Shown piece by piece: positions 25,756 through 33,667 of a stretch of DNA of 64,000 nt. This DNA is from Pseudomonas nitroreducens TX1 (GTDB lineage: Bacteria > Pseudomonadota > Gammaproteobacteria > Pseudomonadales > Pseudomonadaceae): contig NZ_AMZB01000102.1 in assembly GCF_000313755.1 (NCBI RefSeq), positions 1-64,000 on the forward strand. The letters are read 5' to 3'. Position 1 is the first letter of the stretch. Every line of letters starts with the position of its first letter. The position numbers and the translations under genes were made by a program. The notes beneath the pieces are model-generated. The model did not search any database. It was not told the DNA's origin and saw only the letters and a program-made list of their open reading frames with translations.

Positions 25756-26540
25756 GGCTTGCCTCCGGCCTGGCGCTGCCAGGGTGTGGCCAGGGCGCCG
25801 AGCTGGCGCACCAGCAGGCTGCTGGCCATGCCGAGCACGCCGATCAGCAGCATGCCGACGACGATGTCGGGGTAGTTCTGCAAGGTATAGGACTCCCAGG
25901 TGTAGTAGCCGATGCCCCATTGCCCGGAGATCATCTCGGCGGTCACCAGGCAGAACCACGAGGTGCCCATGCCGATGGCCAGGCCCGTGACGATGCTCGG
26001 CGCGGCGCTCGGCAGCACCACCTCGCGCAGCAGCGCCAGGCGACCGGCGCCGAGGCTGCGGGCGGAGGCGAGCAGGCGTGGGTCGACCGCCTCCACGCCG
26101 TGGATGGTGTTGAGCAGGATGGGAAACAGCGCGCCGGTGAAGGTGATGAAGATCATCGACAGCTCGGAGCTGGGGAACATCAGGATCGCCAGGGGGATCC
26201 ACGCCACCGCCGGGATCGGCCGCAGCACTTCCAGCGGCGGCAGCAGGCTGTCGCGGGCCCAGCGGCCACGGCCGATGACCAGCCCCAGGAGGATGCCGGC
26301 GACGGCGGCCAGCAGGTAACCGGCGAGCACCCGCAGCAGGCTGCTGCCCAGGTGGCGGCCGAGCTTGCTCGATTGCGCCAGGCTCCAGGCGGCATCGAGC
26401 ACGTCGCGTGGGCCGGGTACGTTGGCGAAGGTGACCAGCCCGAGGTTCACGTGCCCCGCGCTGAGCACCTGCCAGAGCGCGAGGCAGGCCAATAGCGAGG
26501 CCAGGCGCAGGCTCCAGCGGGTGAAGGTGGTGCTGTTCAT
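25752..26540 (-). CDS. ABC transporter permease, SsuC/TauC type
   Basis: 262 residues with about six membrane helices and the EAA loop near residue 160-180 (EAVDPRLLASARSLGAGRLALLREVVLPSAAPSIVTG). Two adjacent ATG codons exist; 26540 is chosen because GGAG is then 7 bases upstream. It partners with the ATPase (4-base overlap) and the binding protein 59 bases upstream. The open frame extending further upstream is non-coding shadow. Confidence 0.93.
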   Translation of the reverse strand: MNSTTFTRWSLRLASLLACLALWQVLSAGHVNLGLVTFANVPGPRDVLDAAWSLAQSSKLGRHLGSSLLRVLAGYLLAAVAGILLGLVIGRGRWARDSLLPPLEVLRPIPAVAWIPLAILMFPSSELSMIFITFTGALFPILLNTIHGVEAVDPRLLASARSLGAGRLALLREVVLPSAAPSIVTGLAIGMGTSWFCLVTAEMISGQWGIGYYTWESYTLQNYPDIVVGMLLIGVLGMASSLLVRQLGALATPWQRQAGGKP

Positions 26541-26599
26541 CATCGTTCTCCGTCGAGTCCCGGCGCACGGGCGCCGGGTTTTTACCCGAGTGGCTGACC

Positions 26600-28006
26600 T
26601 CAGCGGCTGGCCACGGCCTGCTGGCTGGCGCCGGCAAAGTCGGCCACCTCGCCGCCGTGCTGGCGGGCGAAGGCGTCGGCCTGCTCGCGCAGCAGGAAGG
26701 CATCCAGCGCGCCGTCCTTGCCGCGCACGAACCACGCCTGCCCGGCGAGCAGCTTGATGCCGCTGTCGCTGGCCTGGGCATACACCGCGCGGATGTCCTT
26801 GCCCTGTTGCTTGAGTTCGGCCAACTGGCCCAGCGCCTCTTTGGCGGTTGCGTAGCTGCGCACCTTCGGCTCGCCACGCACCCAGATCTGCGCGACCTTG
26901 CGGGTATCGCTGATCGGTTTGCCGGTCAGCGCGTCGTTGCCCAGCAGCGGCTGCTGCGCGTAATTCTTCAACGCAACGTCGTAGTCGGCGCCGGACGCCT
27001 TGAACGCCGCACGGATATAGCGGTCGTCAACGAACTGCTCGACGTTCAGCCCGCGGTCGGCCTTCTTCAGCAGCTTCAGGGTGTCGATGGCGGTGGCCAC
27101 GGCCTGGCGGTATTCCGGCTTCCAGGTCAGGTCGCGGGTCTGCAGGCCGAGCGGGCCGTGGAACAGGTAGTTCACCTCGGCGGGGATGCCGGCGACCTTC
27201 TCGATCAGCTCGCTGTATTTCTCCGGGTCTTTCGCCAGCAGCTGGTTGGCCTCGTAGGTGGCGCGCAGGTAGGCCTCGACGATTTCCGGATACTTCTGCG
27301 CGTAGTCGGCCTCCACCAGCGCCCCGTGGAAGGTCGGCGCCTTGGCCTGGGAGCCGTCATAGATCTTGCGGGCGATGCCACGGCTTTCGAACAACTCGGC
27401 GAAAGGCACGAAATCGGCGTGGGCGGCGATCTTGTTGGCCTGCAGGGCGGAGCCGGCGACCTCCGGCGGCTGCGCGATGATGGTGACGTCCTTCTCCGGG
27501 TCCCAGCCCTGGGCAGCGATGGCGCGCAGCAGCAGGCCGTGGGCAGTAGAGGCGAAGGGCACGGAGATGGTCTGGCCCTTGAGTTCGGCCAGCGACTGCA
27601 CCGTGGACGCGGCGGGGACGACGATACCGTTGCCGCTGCCCTCGATGCTGCCCGAGAGCACGCTGATGAACAGGCTGCGCTTGCCGGCGGCCTCGTGGGC
27701 GACGCCGTTGAGCGAGCCGGGGAAGTCGGCCATGGCGCCGAAGTCGAGCTTGCCGGCGAGCATCTCGTTGGTCAGCGGCGCGCCGCTGGTGAAGTTCTTC
27801 CATTGCACGTCGTACTGCGCGTCCTTGTACTGGCCGTCGTGGGGCAGGTACTTGTCGAGCAGGCCGAGTTCGCGGATCAACAGGCCGCCGGCGGCGCAGT
27901 TGATGGTGGTGTCCTGGGTGCCGATGGCGACGCGGATGGTCTCTGCCTGGGCGGTGATGCTGGCGATGGCCAGCGCGAGGCCGGCCAGGGTGGTGCGCAA
28001 GGTCAT
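26600..28006 (-). CDS. Periplasmic substrate-binding protein with NosL-like C-terminal domain
   Basis: 468 residues, about 110-130 longer than ordinary SsuA/TauA proteins. There is a signal peptide (cleavage at TAQA, about residue 21). Residues 22-340 are a NMT1/SsuA-like type II binding fold (IRVAIGTQDTTINCAAGG, GAMADFPGSL). Residues about 370-458 resemble NosL: AQIWVRGE, a variable segment, AVYAQASD, AGQAWFVRG, then DAFLLREQADAFARQHGGEVADF. NosL is a copper-delivery lipoprotein for nitrous oxide reductase, but its metal-binding Cys/Met motif is not visible here. It is the first gene of the transporter part of the operon, downstream of the ferredoxin gene. The ligand is unknown; organosulfur is inferred from context. 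Confidence 0.88.
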   Translation of the reverse strand: MTLRTTLAGLALAIASITAQAETIRVAIGTQDTTINCAAGGLLIRELGLLDKYLPHDGQYKDAQYDVQWKNFTSGAPLTNEMLAGKLDFGAMADFPGSLNGVAHEAAGKRSLFISVLSGSIEGSGNGIVVPAASTVQSLAELKGQTISVPFASTAHGLLLRAIAAQGWDPEKDVTIIAQPPEVAGSALQANKIAAHADFVPFAELFESRGIARKIYDGSQAKAPTFHGALVEADYAQKYPEIVEAYLRATYEANQLLAKDPEKYSELIEKVAGIPAEVNYLFHGPLGLQTRDLTWKPEYRQAVATAIDTLKLLKKADRGLNVEQFVDDRYIRAAFKASGADYDVALKNYAQQPLLGNDALTGKPISDTRKVAQIWVRGEPKVRSYATAKEALGQLAELKQQGKDIRAVYAQASDSGIKLLAGQAWFVRGKDGALDAFLLREQADAFARQHGGEVADFAGASQQAVASR

Positions 28007-28122
28007 GGGTGTTCCCCTCGAATCATCAGTGTTGGAATCGTCTCCGCCGCAGGCCTTGCGGTGGGAAACGAGGGGCGGTGCATCAGGCGTCCGGTCGTTG
28101 GCCGGTAGCGTTTCTTGTTCAG

Positions 28123-28157
28123 GTGATGGGTATCGCTTCGCTCCACGCCATCCTACG
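28123..28157. repeat. GTGATGGGTATCGC repeat, copy 1
   Basis: GTGATGGGTATCGCTTCGCTCCACGCCATCC recurs with few changes at 50105-50139. It overlaps no gene and is a third intergenic repeat type in this window. Confidence 0.65.
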
Positions 28158-28164
28158 AAGCACC

Positions 28165-28240
28165 GTAGGGCGAATAACCTGGAACAGGTTATCCGTCGGT
28201 ACCTCGGTGGCGGATAACGCTGGCGCGTTATGCGCCCTAC
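28165..28240. repeat. GTAGGGCGAATAACC-family palindromic repeat
   Basis: Ends GTAGGGCG and CGCCCTAC are complementary, with inner GGTTATCC-type and GCGGATAACGC blocks. It sits between the ferredoxin and binding-protein genes of an otherwise compact operon. Confidence 0.8.
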
Positions 28241-28261
28241 GGAGCTAATGCGGTTGCCGGA

Positions 28262-28507
28262 TCAACGCAGGAGATAGGGAATCTCCACGCGCACCGCGCC
28301 GGTCGGGCAGTCCTTCTCGCAGGGCATGCAGTACCAGCATTCGTCGAAGGCCATGTAGGCCTTCTGGGTGGCGGGGTTGATCGCCAGCAGGTCCATCGGG
28401 CAGACCTCGACGCAGACGGTGCAGCCCTTGTCGGCGATGCACTTGTCCTCGTCCACGGTCACCGGGGCGCTGGAGCGGAAGAAGATTTCCTGGGGTCGGT
28501 AGGCCAT
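28262..28507 (-). CDS. AprB-like 2x[4Fe-4S] ferredoxin
   Basis: 81 residues with eight Cys in two cluster motifs: Cys23, 29, 32 and 36 (C-x5-C-x2-C-x3-CP) and Cys57, 60, 63 and 67 (C-x2-C-x2-C-x3-CP). The unusual first spacing and the FDECWYCMPCEKDCP segment are characteristic of the N-terminal half of the adenylylsulfate reductase beta subunit (AprB). It lacks the AprB C-terminal tail, so it is a minimal form. It lies just after the AprA-like flavoprotein gene and is almost certainly its electron-transfer partner. Confidence 0.93.
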   Translation of the reverse strand: MAYRPQEIFFRSSAPVTVDEDKCIADKGCTVCVEVCPMDLLAINPATQKAYMAFDECWYCMPCEKDCPTGAVRVEIPYLLR

Positions 28508-28592
28508 TGCACGCGGTCCTCATGGTGTTGCTTGCCGGCCGTCGTGGCGGCGGGCTGGTTGTTCAGGTCGAGGGTTCGGCGCGGTGGCCCGA

Positions 28593-28782
28593 AACCCTCT
28601 CCCCAGCCCTCTCCCTGAGGGGAGAGGGGGATTGATCGTGCCGGCGGATAGCGATGAGCCCGCGGGACGAATCTTTTTGTTCGGTGTTGCGGGCATTGTT
28701 GTGTTCGCCGGCTGAATCCGTGGTTGCCGCTCGCGCCGTACGGCTCCCTCTACCGCTTGCGGGAGAGGGCGGGGGAGAGGGG
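28593..28782. repeat. CCCTCTCCC-family inverted repeats between flavoprotein and ferredoxin genes
   Basis: Two copies (28593-28631 and about 28743-28782) of a CCCTCTCCCTGA / GGGAGAGGG-type element lie in the 297-bp gap between the two genes. Similar elements occur at 32536-32689 and 61216-61265. Confidence 0.75.
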
Positions 28783-28804
28783 CTCTGCGGCCAGCCGAAA
28801 CCCC

Positions 28805-30556
28805 TCAGGCCGCCTCGCTCTTCACCCGCAACCGCTCGTAGGCCTGCTGTTCATCCTCATCCAGGGCGATCACATAGGGCTCGATGGGCTTCTTGAAACT
28901 GGTCATCGCGCCGTCCTCGCCTTTCTTCAGGTGCGCATGGCAGAACCACTCGGCGTCATTGCGCAACGGGTAGTCCACGCGGTGGTGGTACAGGCCCCAG
29001 CGGCTCTCGGTGCGGAACAGCGAGGCGCGGGCGGCCATTTCGGCGCAGTCGCGGATCACGCTGACTTCCATGGCGCGCATCAGCTCGTGGGGGTTGTTGG
29101 CCTTCAGCTGGTCGAGGTCGCGGGCGATCTCGGCGAAGCGCTGCAGGCCGATCTCCATCTTCCTGGTCACCTTGGGCGGCTGCAGGTAGTCGTTGACCAT
29201 CCGCCGCAGCTTGTACTCGACCTGCGCCGGCGGCAGGCCGTGCTCGCGCTTGAGCGGGGCGAAGACGCGTTCGCGCTCGCGCTCGACCTGGGCGGGGTCG
29301 ACCTCGCTGAACTCTCGCCCGGCCGCGTACTGCGCGGCGTTGGCCCCGGCGAACCAGCCGTAGGTGAAGGCGCCGAGCATGTAGTTGTGCGGCACCGCGG
29401 CCATGTCGCCGGCCGAGTACAGGCCCTTCACGCTGGTCTCGGCCTTCTCGTTGACCCACACGCCGGAGGCGGAATGGCCGGAGCAGAAGCCGATCTCGGA
29501 GATGTGCATTTCCACCATCTGCTGGCGGTAGTCGGTGCCGCGCCCTGCGTGGAACTGTCCACGGCTGGGGCGTTCGTTGCTGTGGAGGATGTCCTCGATG
29601 GTCTGGATGGTTTCCTCGGCCAGGTGGTCCAGCTTGAGGAATACCGGGCCGTTGCCGCCTTCGAGCTCCTGGTGGAACTCCCACATCATCTGGCCGCTCC
29701 AGTAGTCGCACTCGATGAAGCGCTCGCCCTTGCTGTTGGCGGTGTAGCCGCCCAGCGGGCCGGTGACGTAGGCGCAGGCCGGGCCGTTGTAGTCCTTGAT
29801 CAACGGGTTGATCTGGAAGCACTCCAGGTTCGAAAGCTCCGCCCCCGCGTGGTAGGCCATGGCGTAGCCGTCACCGGCGTTGGTGGGGTTCTCGTAGGTG
29901 CCCATCAGGTAGCCGGAGGATGGCAGGCCCAGGCGGCCGGCGGCACCGCAGGCGAGTACCACGGCCTTGGCGCGGATCACCTGGAACTGCGCGGTGCGGC
30001 AGTCGAAGCCGAGCAGGCCGTTGACCGCGCCGTCCGCGTCGGTGAGCAGACGGGTGGCCACCAGGCGGTTGGTGATCTCGATGCGAGCGCGCTTGAGCTG
30101 GCGGTACAGCACCTTCTTGATGTCGTGCCCCTCGGGCATCGGCAGCACGTAGGCGCCCATGTGGTGGACCTTCTTCACCGCGTAGTCGCCGACTTCGTCC
30201 TTCTCGAACTTCACGCCCCAGCGGTCCAGCTGCTGCAGGGTCTCGAAGCTATGGGTGGCGTAGGCGTAAACCGCCGCCTGGTTGACGATGCCGTCGTTGG
30301 CGACGGTGATTTCCTTGGTGTACTGCTCGGGCGTGGCGTGGCCGGGGATGATGGCGTTGTTCAGGCCATCCATGCCCATGCTGATGGCGCCGCTGCGCTT
30401 CACATTGGCCTTGTCCACCAGCAGTACGCGCAGCTCGCGGTTGGCTTCCTTGGCCTTGATCGCGGCCATGGGGCCGGCGGTGCCGCCGCCGATCACCACG
30501 ATGTCGTAGGCGAGTTGCTTGTCCTCGGGAACCTGGGAGAGGTCGAACTGGCTCAT
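28805..30556 (-). CDS. AprA-like FAD flavoprotein (fumarate reductase / APS reductase alpha family)
   Basis: 583 residues. FAD-binding IVVIGGGTAGPMAA lies at about 20-33, an RSGAISMGMDGLNNA segment parallels the AprA RSGA motif, and GLYSAGDMA closes the FAD site. SQMMWEFHQELEGG and GLECFQINPLIKDYN-like segments match the AprA branch rather than fumarate reductases. The C-terminal helical domain (about 445-575) is present. The start (MSQFDLSQVPED) overlaps the GntR stop by 4 bases. With the AprB-like ferredoxin it should form a heterodimeric oxidoreductase acting on a sulfur or sulfonate intermediate. True APS reductase activity is unlikely, as no sat, qmo or dsr genes are near (inference). 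Confidence 0.88.
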   Translation of the reverse strand: MSQFDLSQVPEDKQLAYDIVVIGGGTAGPMAAIKAKEANRELRVLLVDKANVKRSGAISMGMDGLNNAIIPGHATPEQYTKEITVANDGIVNQAAVYAYATHSFETLQQLDRWGVKFEKDEVGDYAVKKVHHMGAYVLPMPEGHDIKKVLYRQLKRARIEITNRLVATRLLTDADGAVNGLLGFDCRTAQFQVIRAKAVVLACGAAGRLGLPSSGYLMGTYENPTNAGDGYAMAYHAGAELSNLECFQINPLIKDYNGPACAYVTGPLGGYTANSKGERFIECDYWSGQMMWEFHQELEGGNGPVFLKLDHLAEETIQTIEDILHSNERPSRGQFHAGRGTDYRQQMVEMHISEIGFCSGHSASGVWVNEKAETSVKGLYSAGDMAAVPHNYMLGAFTYGWFAGANAAQYAAGREFSEVDPAQVERERERVFAPLKREHGLPPAQVEYKLRRMVNDYLQPPKVTRKMEIGLQRFAEIARDLDQLKANNPHELMRAMEVSVIRDCAEMAARASLFRTESRWGLYHHRVDYPLRNDAEWFCHAHLKKGEDGAMTSFKKPIEPYVIALDEDEQQAYERLRVKSEAA

Positions 30557-31302
30557 TGATGCTGTCCCTTGTGACGGTCGATGCGCAGGCGGTACTGGAA
30601 GGCATCGCCGCGGTAGTAGAGGTGTTCGTAGTCCAGCGGGGTGCCGTCGGCGGTGTGGGTCAGGCGCTCGATGCGCATCACCGGCGAGCCTTCCTCCACC
30701 TCCAGCGCGCTGGCCAGCTCGGCGTCGGCGAGGATGGCGTCGATGGCGAGATCGGCGTGGCCCAGGGGCAGGGCGCAATCGTTTTCCAGGATCAGGAAGA
30801 TGTCGCGGCTGACCAGGTCGGCCTTCTCCAGGCGCTTGCCGACGTGCTCGGGCAGCCAGGTGATTTCCAGCGACACCAGCTCGCGATTGACCAGGCGGGC
30901 GCGCTTGATCTGCACCACGTTTTCGCCCTCGGCAACTTGCAGCCGTGCGGCAACCTGGGCGTCGGCCGGCACGGTCTTGAAGCTGCGCAGGCGGTTGATC
31001 ACCTCATAGCCGCGCTGGCTCATGGACTCGCCCAGGCCCTGCAGGGTGCTGACGTTCTGGAAGGCCTTGGGCTTGGCGACGAAGGTGCCCTTGCCATGGA
31101 TCTTGAAGATCAGCCCTTCCTTCTGCAGGTCGCCCAGCGCCTGGCGCACGGTGATGCGGCTGACGTCGAAGGCCTTGCCCAATTCAGCTTCGGAGGGCAT
31201 GCGGCTGAGCGGCGGATAGCTGCCGTCGAGGATGCGCGTGCGCAGGATTTCCTTGAGCTGGCTGTACAGGGGAACGGGGGAAAGCGGGAGTAGTTCGGCC
31301 AT
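30553..31302 (-). CDS. GntR-family (HutC/UTRA) regulator of the AprBA-like operon
   Basis: 249 residues: a GntR winged helix (about 10-75, LYSQLKEILRTRILDGSYPPLSRMPSEAELGKAFDVSRITVRQALGDLQKEGLI) and a UTRA effector domain (about 95-240) ending in GTPLDYEHLYYRGDAFQYRLRIDR. It is the first gene of the operon, ATGA-overlapped with the flavoprotein gene. A perfect dyad immediately upstream of its start suggests autoregulation that also controls the whole set. The effector is unknown. Confidence 0.92.
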   Translation of the reverse strand: MAELLPLSPVPLYSQLKEILRTRILDGSYPPLSRMPSEAELGKAFDVSRITVRQALGDLQKEGLIFKIHGKGTFVAKPKAFQNVSTLQGLGESMSQRGYEVINRLRSFKTVPADAQVAARLQVAEGENVVQIKRARLVNRELVSLEITWLPEHVGKRLEKADLVSRDIFLILENDCALPLGHADLAIDAILADAELASALEVEEGSPVMRIERLTHTADGTPLDYEHLYYRGDAFQYRLRIDRHKGQHQ

Positions 31303-31305
31303 AGT

Positions 31306-31321
31306 TCATAACTTGTTATGA
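31306..31321 (-). promoter_or_regulatory. Candidate GntR operator
   Basis: TCATAAC-TT-GTTATGA: 7-bp perfect arms with a 2-base centre, lying 4-19 bases upstream of the gntR ATG and just inside the predicted transcript start. Short, close-spaced dyads like this are typical GntR-family sites. Confidence 0.6.
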
Positions 31322-31333
31322 CGAGTTGCCGAA

Positions 31334-31363
31334 ACTATAAAAGGAATAGCTGATTCAGGACAA
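31334..31363 (-). promoter_or_regulatory. Sigma-70-like promoter of the GntR / AprBA-like operon
   Basis: On the minus strand TTGTCC (-35) and TATAGT (-10) are separated by 18 bases. The predicted start falls around 31327, so the dyad at 31306-31321 would block RNA polymerase leaving the promoter. Confidence 0.5.
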
Positions 31364-31411
31364 GAAACGATTTCGCATAAGCATAGAAAGCGCGGTCACG
31401 GGCTGTTTTTC

Positions 31412-31486
31412 GTAGGGGCGAGCGGCTCGCCAACGGATTACCGGCTGCTCCAGCGCCAGGCTGTTCGCGAGCAAGCTCGCTCCTAC
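31412..31486. repeat. REP-like palindromic repeat, diverged left arm
   Basis: Left arm GTAGGGGCGAGCGGCTCGCCAAC, right arm GTTCGCGAGCAAGCTCGCTCCTAC. Confidence 0.75.
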
Positions 31487-31533
31487 AAGATAAAAAAAGC
31501 CCTGGAGCAGACATCCGCCCTCTGCGGCTCTTC

Positions 31534-31611
31534 GTAGGAGCGAGCTTGCTCGCGAGCCCGGGCTGGCACCGTGAGCGGCCGGAAGTCATCGCGGGCGGAG
31601 TCCGCTCCTAC
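31534..31611. repeat. Hybrid REP-like repeat
   Basis: The left arm is the GTAGGAGCGAGCTTGC type and the right arm the GCGGAGTCCGCTCCTAC type, so it mixes the two repeat variants seen elsewhere in the window. Confidence 0.75.
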
Positions 31612-31618
31612 ATGAGCA

Positions 31619-32506
31619 TCAGAACGGCCGGCTGCCCGACAGGCTGATGCGCTTCAGACGACGCTTCTCGCTCGCCGGGAAGGCATTGCGGCCATGCAGC
31701 ACCGCCTGGTTGTCCCACCAGACGATGTCGCCCACCGACCACTTGTGGCTGTAGATCAGCTCCGGCTTCTGCAGGTGTTCGCGCAGCTTCTCCACCAGCG
31801 CCGCGCCCTGTTGCGGATCGGCGCCGGGGATTTCAACCTCGGTGTGCACGGAGAGGAACAGCACGCGCTTGCCGTTCTCCGGATGGGTGCGCACCAGCGG
31901 ATGCTCGGTGCCCTGGATGGGCTCGATGTCCGGGGTGCGGTAGCGCACGAAGGTGCCGTTGTAGCCGCCGCTCTTCAGGCGGATGAACGGGTTGTAGTTG
32001 ATCAGCCGGAGCGGATCGATCTCCGCTCGGGTCGCCTCGTCCAGTGTCTCGTAGGCGCGGGCCAGGTTGGTGAACTGGGTTTCGCCGCCGGTTTTGGGTA
32101 CCTCCAGCGCATACAGGAAGGAGCCGGAAGAGGGCACCGGCGTCCATTGGTGGTCAACATGGGCCGGCAGGGCGAAGTTGCCCAGTTCGCCGTCCTCGGT
32201 GTTGGCCACCTTGACGATATCCGGGGCCTTGCCATCGGCGCCGGAGGACAGCACCGGGATGTCCGCCGGCGGCTGGAACACTGCGCCGAACAGGGTGGCG
32301 AAGCGCAGGTATTGCTGATCGTCGAGCTGCTGGTCCTTGAAGATCAGGATGTGGTGCTCGCGGTGGGCCTGCTTGATGGCCAGGATCTGCTCTGGCGTCA
32401 GCGGCTCGCGGGCGTCCAGGCCGCGTACTTCGGCGCCCAGCGGGGCGTCGAGGGGGACGATGGCGAAGGGTTCGGGGGTGGATTGCTGGAGGGCGGATTG
32501 GGTCAT
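31619..32506 (-). CDS. TauD/TfdA-family Fe(II)/2-oxoglutarate dioxygenase
   Basis: 295 residues. Iron ligands His116-x-Asp118 (PAHVDHQW) and His271 (AVLHGRNAF), with the 2-oxoglutarate-binding Arg near 286 (RRLKRISLSG). The family oxidises taurine, other sulfonates, sulfate esters or 2,4-D-type ethers, releasing sulfite or sulfate in the sulfur cases. It differs clearly from the AtsK-type gene 200 bases upstream, so it probably handles a different substrate. The gap between them holds a repeat pair. It may be part of the same transcript as atsK and the TonB receptor. Confidence 0.9.
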   Translation of the reverse strand: MTQSALQQSTPEPFAIVPLDAPLGAEVRGLDAREPLTPEQILAIKQAHREHHILIFKDQQLDDQQYLRFATLFGAVFQPPADIPVLSSGADGKAPDIVKVANTEDGELGNFALPAHVDHQWTPVPSSGSFLYALEVPKTGGETQFTNLARAYETLDEATRAEIDPLRLINYNPFIRLKSGGYNGTFVRYRTPDIEPIQGTEHPLVRTHPENGKRVLFLSVHTEVEIPGADPQQGAALVEKLREHLQKPELIYSHKWSVGDIVWWDNQAVLHGRNAFPASEKRRLKRISLSGSRPF

Positions 32507-32535
32507 CTTGCAGTGCTCCGTTCAGGCATGGGCGG

Positions 32536-32689
32536 CCTCTCCCTAACCCTCTCCCTGAAGGGAGAGGGGACTGGATCGGTGCCAGGCGAAACCACGAGCC
32601 AGTCCTGCGCCGAAGTAGCAGGACCGCACGGGAGATACGCGTCAATCGGATACTCCCTCTCCCTTCAGGGAGAGGGCTGGGGAGAGGGT
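32536..32689. repeat. Pair of CCCTCTCCC-type inverted elements
   Basis: CTCTCCCTAACCCTCTCCC with its hairpin GAAGGGAGAGGG (32536-32570) and an inverted partner (32654-32689) bracket about 83 bases of unrelated sequence between the two dioxygenase genes. Confidence 0.75.
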
Positions 32690-32706
32690 TCGTCGGCAGA
32701 AGACCT

Positions 32707-33612
32707 TCAAACCTTCTTGATCGTCCGGCTGCGCTGTCCGTCGACGCCCACCGGCACATCGCCTTCGAGGGTCACGCGGCGCACGATGCGCGGCTGGGTG
32801 CCGTAGTCGTCCACGGCGTAGTGCTGGGTCGCGCGGTTGTCCCAGATGGCCACATCGCCCGGCTGCCAGCGCCAGCGCACGGTGTTCTCCAGCCGCGTGA
32901 CGTGGCCCTGCAGCACGCCGAACAGGTGCGCCGAGTCATGCTGCGAGAGGCCCTTGAGGCGCTTGACGAAATGCCCCAGCAGCAGGGTCTTCTCGCCGCT
33001 GACCGGGTGCACGCGCACCACCGGGTGCTCGGTCTCGTAGACGGTGGAGGTGAAGATCTTGCGGTATTCCTCCAGGCGCGCCGGGTCGACATTCGGTCGC
33101 ACGCTGGCGTAGTCGTATTCGTTGCTGTGCACCGCCCAGAGAGAGTCGGCCAGCACCTTCAGTTCCGGCGTCAGGTCGTCGTAGGCCGTGGCGGTGTTGG
33201 CCCATACCGTGTCGCCGCCAGACTCCGGGGCCACCACGTTGCGCAGGATCGAAGCCTTGGGGTAGGCCTCGACGAAGGTCACGTCGGTGTGCCAGGAGTT
33301 GGCGCGGCGGCCCTGGGCGCCGTCGAGCTCCAGCAGGTAGTGGGTACCTTGCTGCACCGGTACGGTGGGGTGCGCCACCGGGTTTCCGAGCAGCTTGGCG
33401 AAGGCCTCCTGGCCCTGATCGTCGAGCTGCGTCTGGCCGCGGAAGAAGATCACCTTGTGCTTCACCAGCGCGGCCTGGATGGCGTCGACGGTGGCGGCGT
33501 CCAGCCCGCCGGAAAGCTTCACGCCGCGAATCTCGGCGCCGATGCGGCCGGCGACCGGATGGATGTCGAGGCTGACTGCGTCCTGCTTGATAGCGTGTGC
33601 TGCGTTGCTCAT
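32707..33612 (-). CDS. atsK: Alkylsulfatase AtsK, Fe(II)/2-oxoglutarate-dependent sulfate ester dioxygenase
   Basis: 301 residues, the same length as P. putida S-313 AtsK and near-identical in pattern over the whole chain by memory. Residues line up exactly with the known enzyme: iron ligands His108, Asp110 and His264, with Arg275 and Arg279 for 2-oxoglutarate and substrate. AtsK oxidises medium-chain alkyl sulfates to the aldehyde plus sulfate, using oxygen and 2-oxoglutarate, under sulfate starvation. It lies 55 bases downstream of a TonB receptor that probably brings the ester through the outer membrane. Confidence 0.95.
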   Translation of the reverse strand: MSNAAHAIKQDAVSLDIHPVAGRIGAEIRGVKLSGGLDAATVDAIQAALVKHKVIFFRGQTQLDDQGQEAFAKLLGNPVAHPTVPVQQGTHYLLELDGAQGRRANSWHTDVTFVEAYPKASILRNVVAPESGGDTVWANTATAYDDLTPELKVLADSLWAVHSNEYDYASVRPNVDPARLEEYRKIFTSTVYETEHPVVRVHPVSGEKTLLLGHFVKRLKGLSQHDSAHLFGVLQGHVTRLENTVRWRWQPGDVAIWDNRATQHYAVDDYGTQPRIVRRVTLEGDVPVGVDGQRSRTIKKV

Positions 33613-33667
33613 CTCATCGTCCTCTTGCTATGGCAATAGAGCCGCGCCTGGGCGCGGCGGATGGGGA

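Larger units (their letters stand above)
31303..31618. other. Promoter region plus two REP repeats
   Basis: 316 bp between the GntR start and the TauD-like stop. The right part holds two REP-like repeats; the left 65 bp hold the GntR promoter and operator. The small frames crossing it are repeat sequence. Confidence 0.75.

Noticed and set aside
28805-30556. True dissimilatory APS reductase AprA or fumarate reductase
   Set aside because: No sulfur-respiration genes nearby and the ferredoxin lacks the AprB tail; fumarate reductase partners are also absent. Only family-level similarity is claimed.
31335-31589. 84-codon minus-strand frame upstream of gntR
   Set aside because: It is translated REP-like repeat sequence, with repeated ASKLAPTK / SELARE peptides, and carries no gene evidence.
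32707-33612. Taurine dioxygenase TauD
   Set aside because: Length and residue positions (His108, Asp110, His264, Arg275, Arg279) and overall sequence pattern fit AtsK better.
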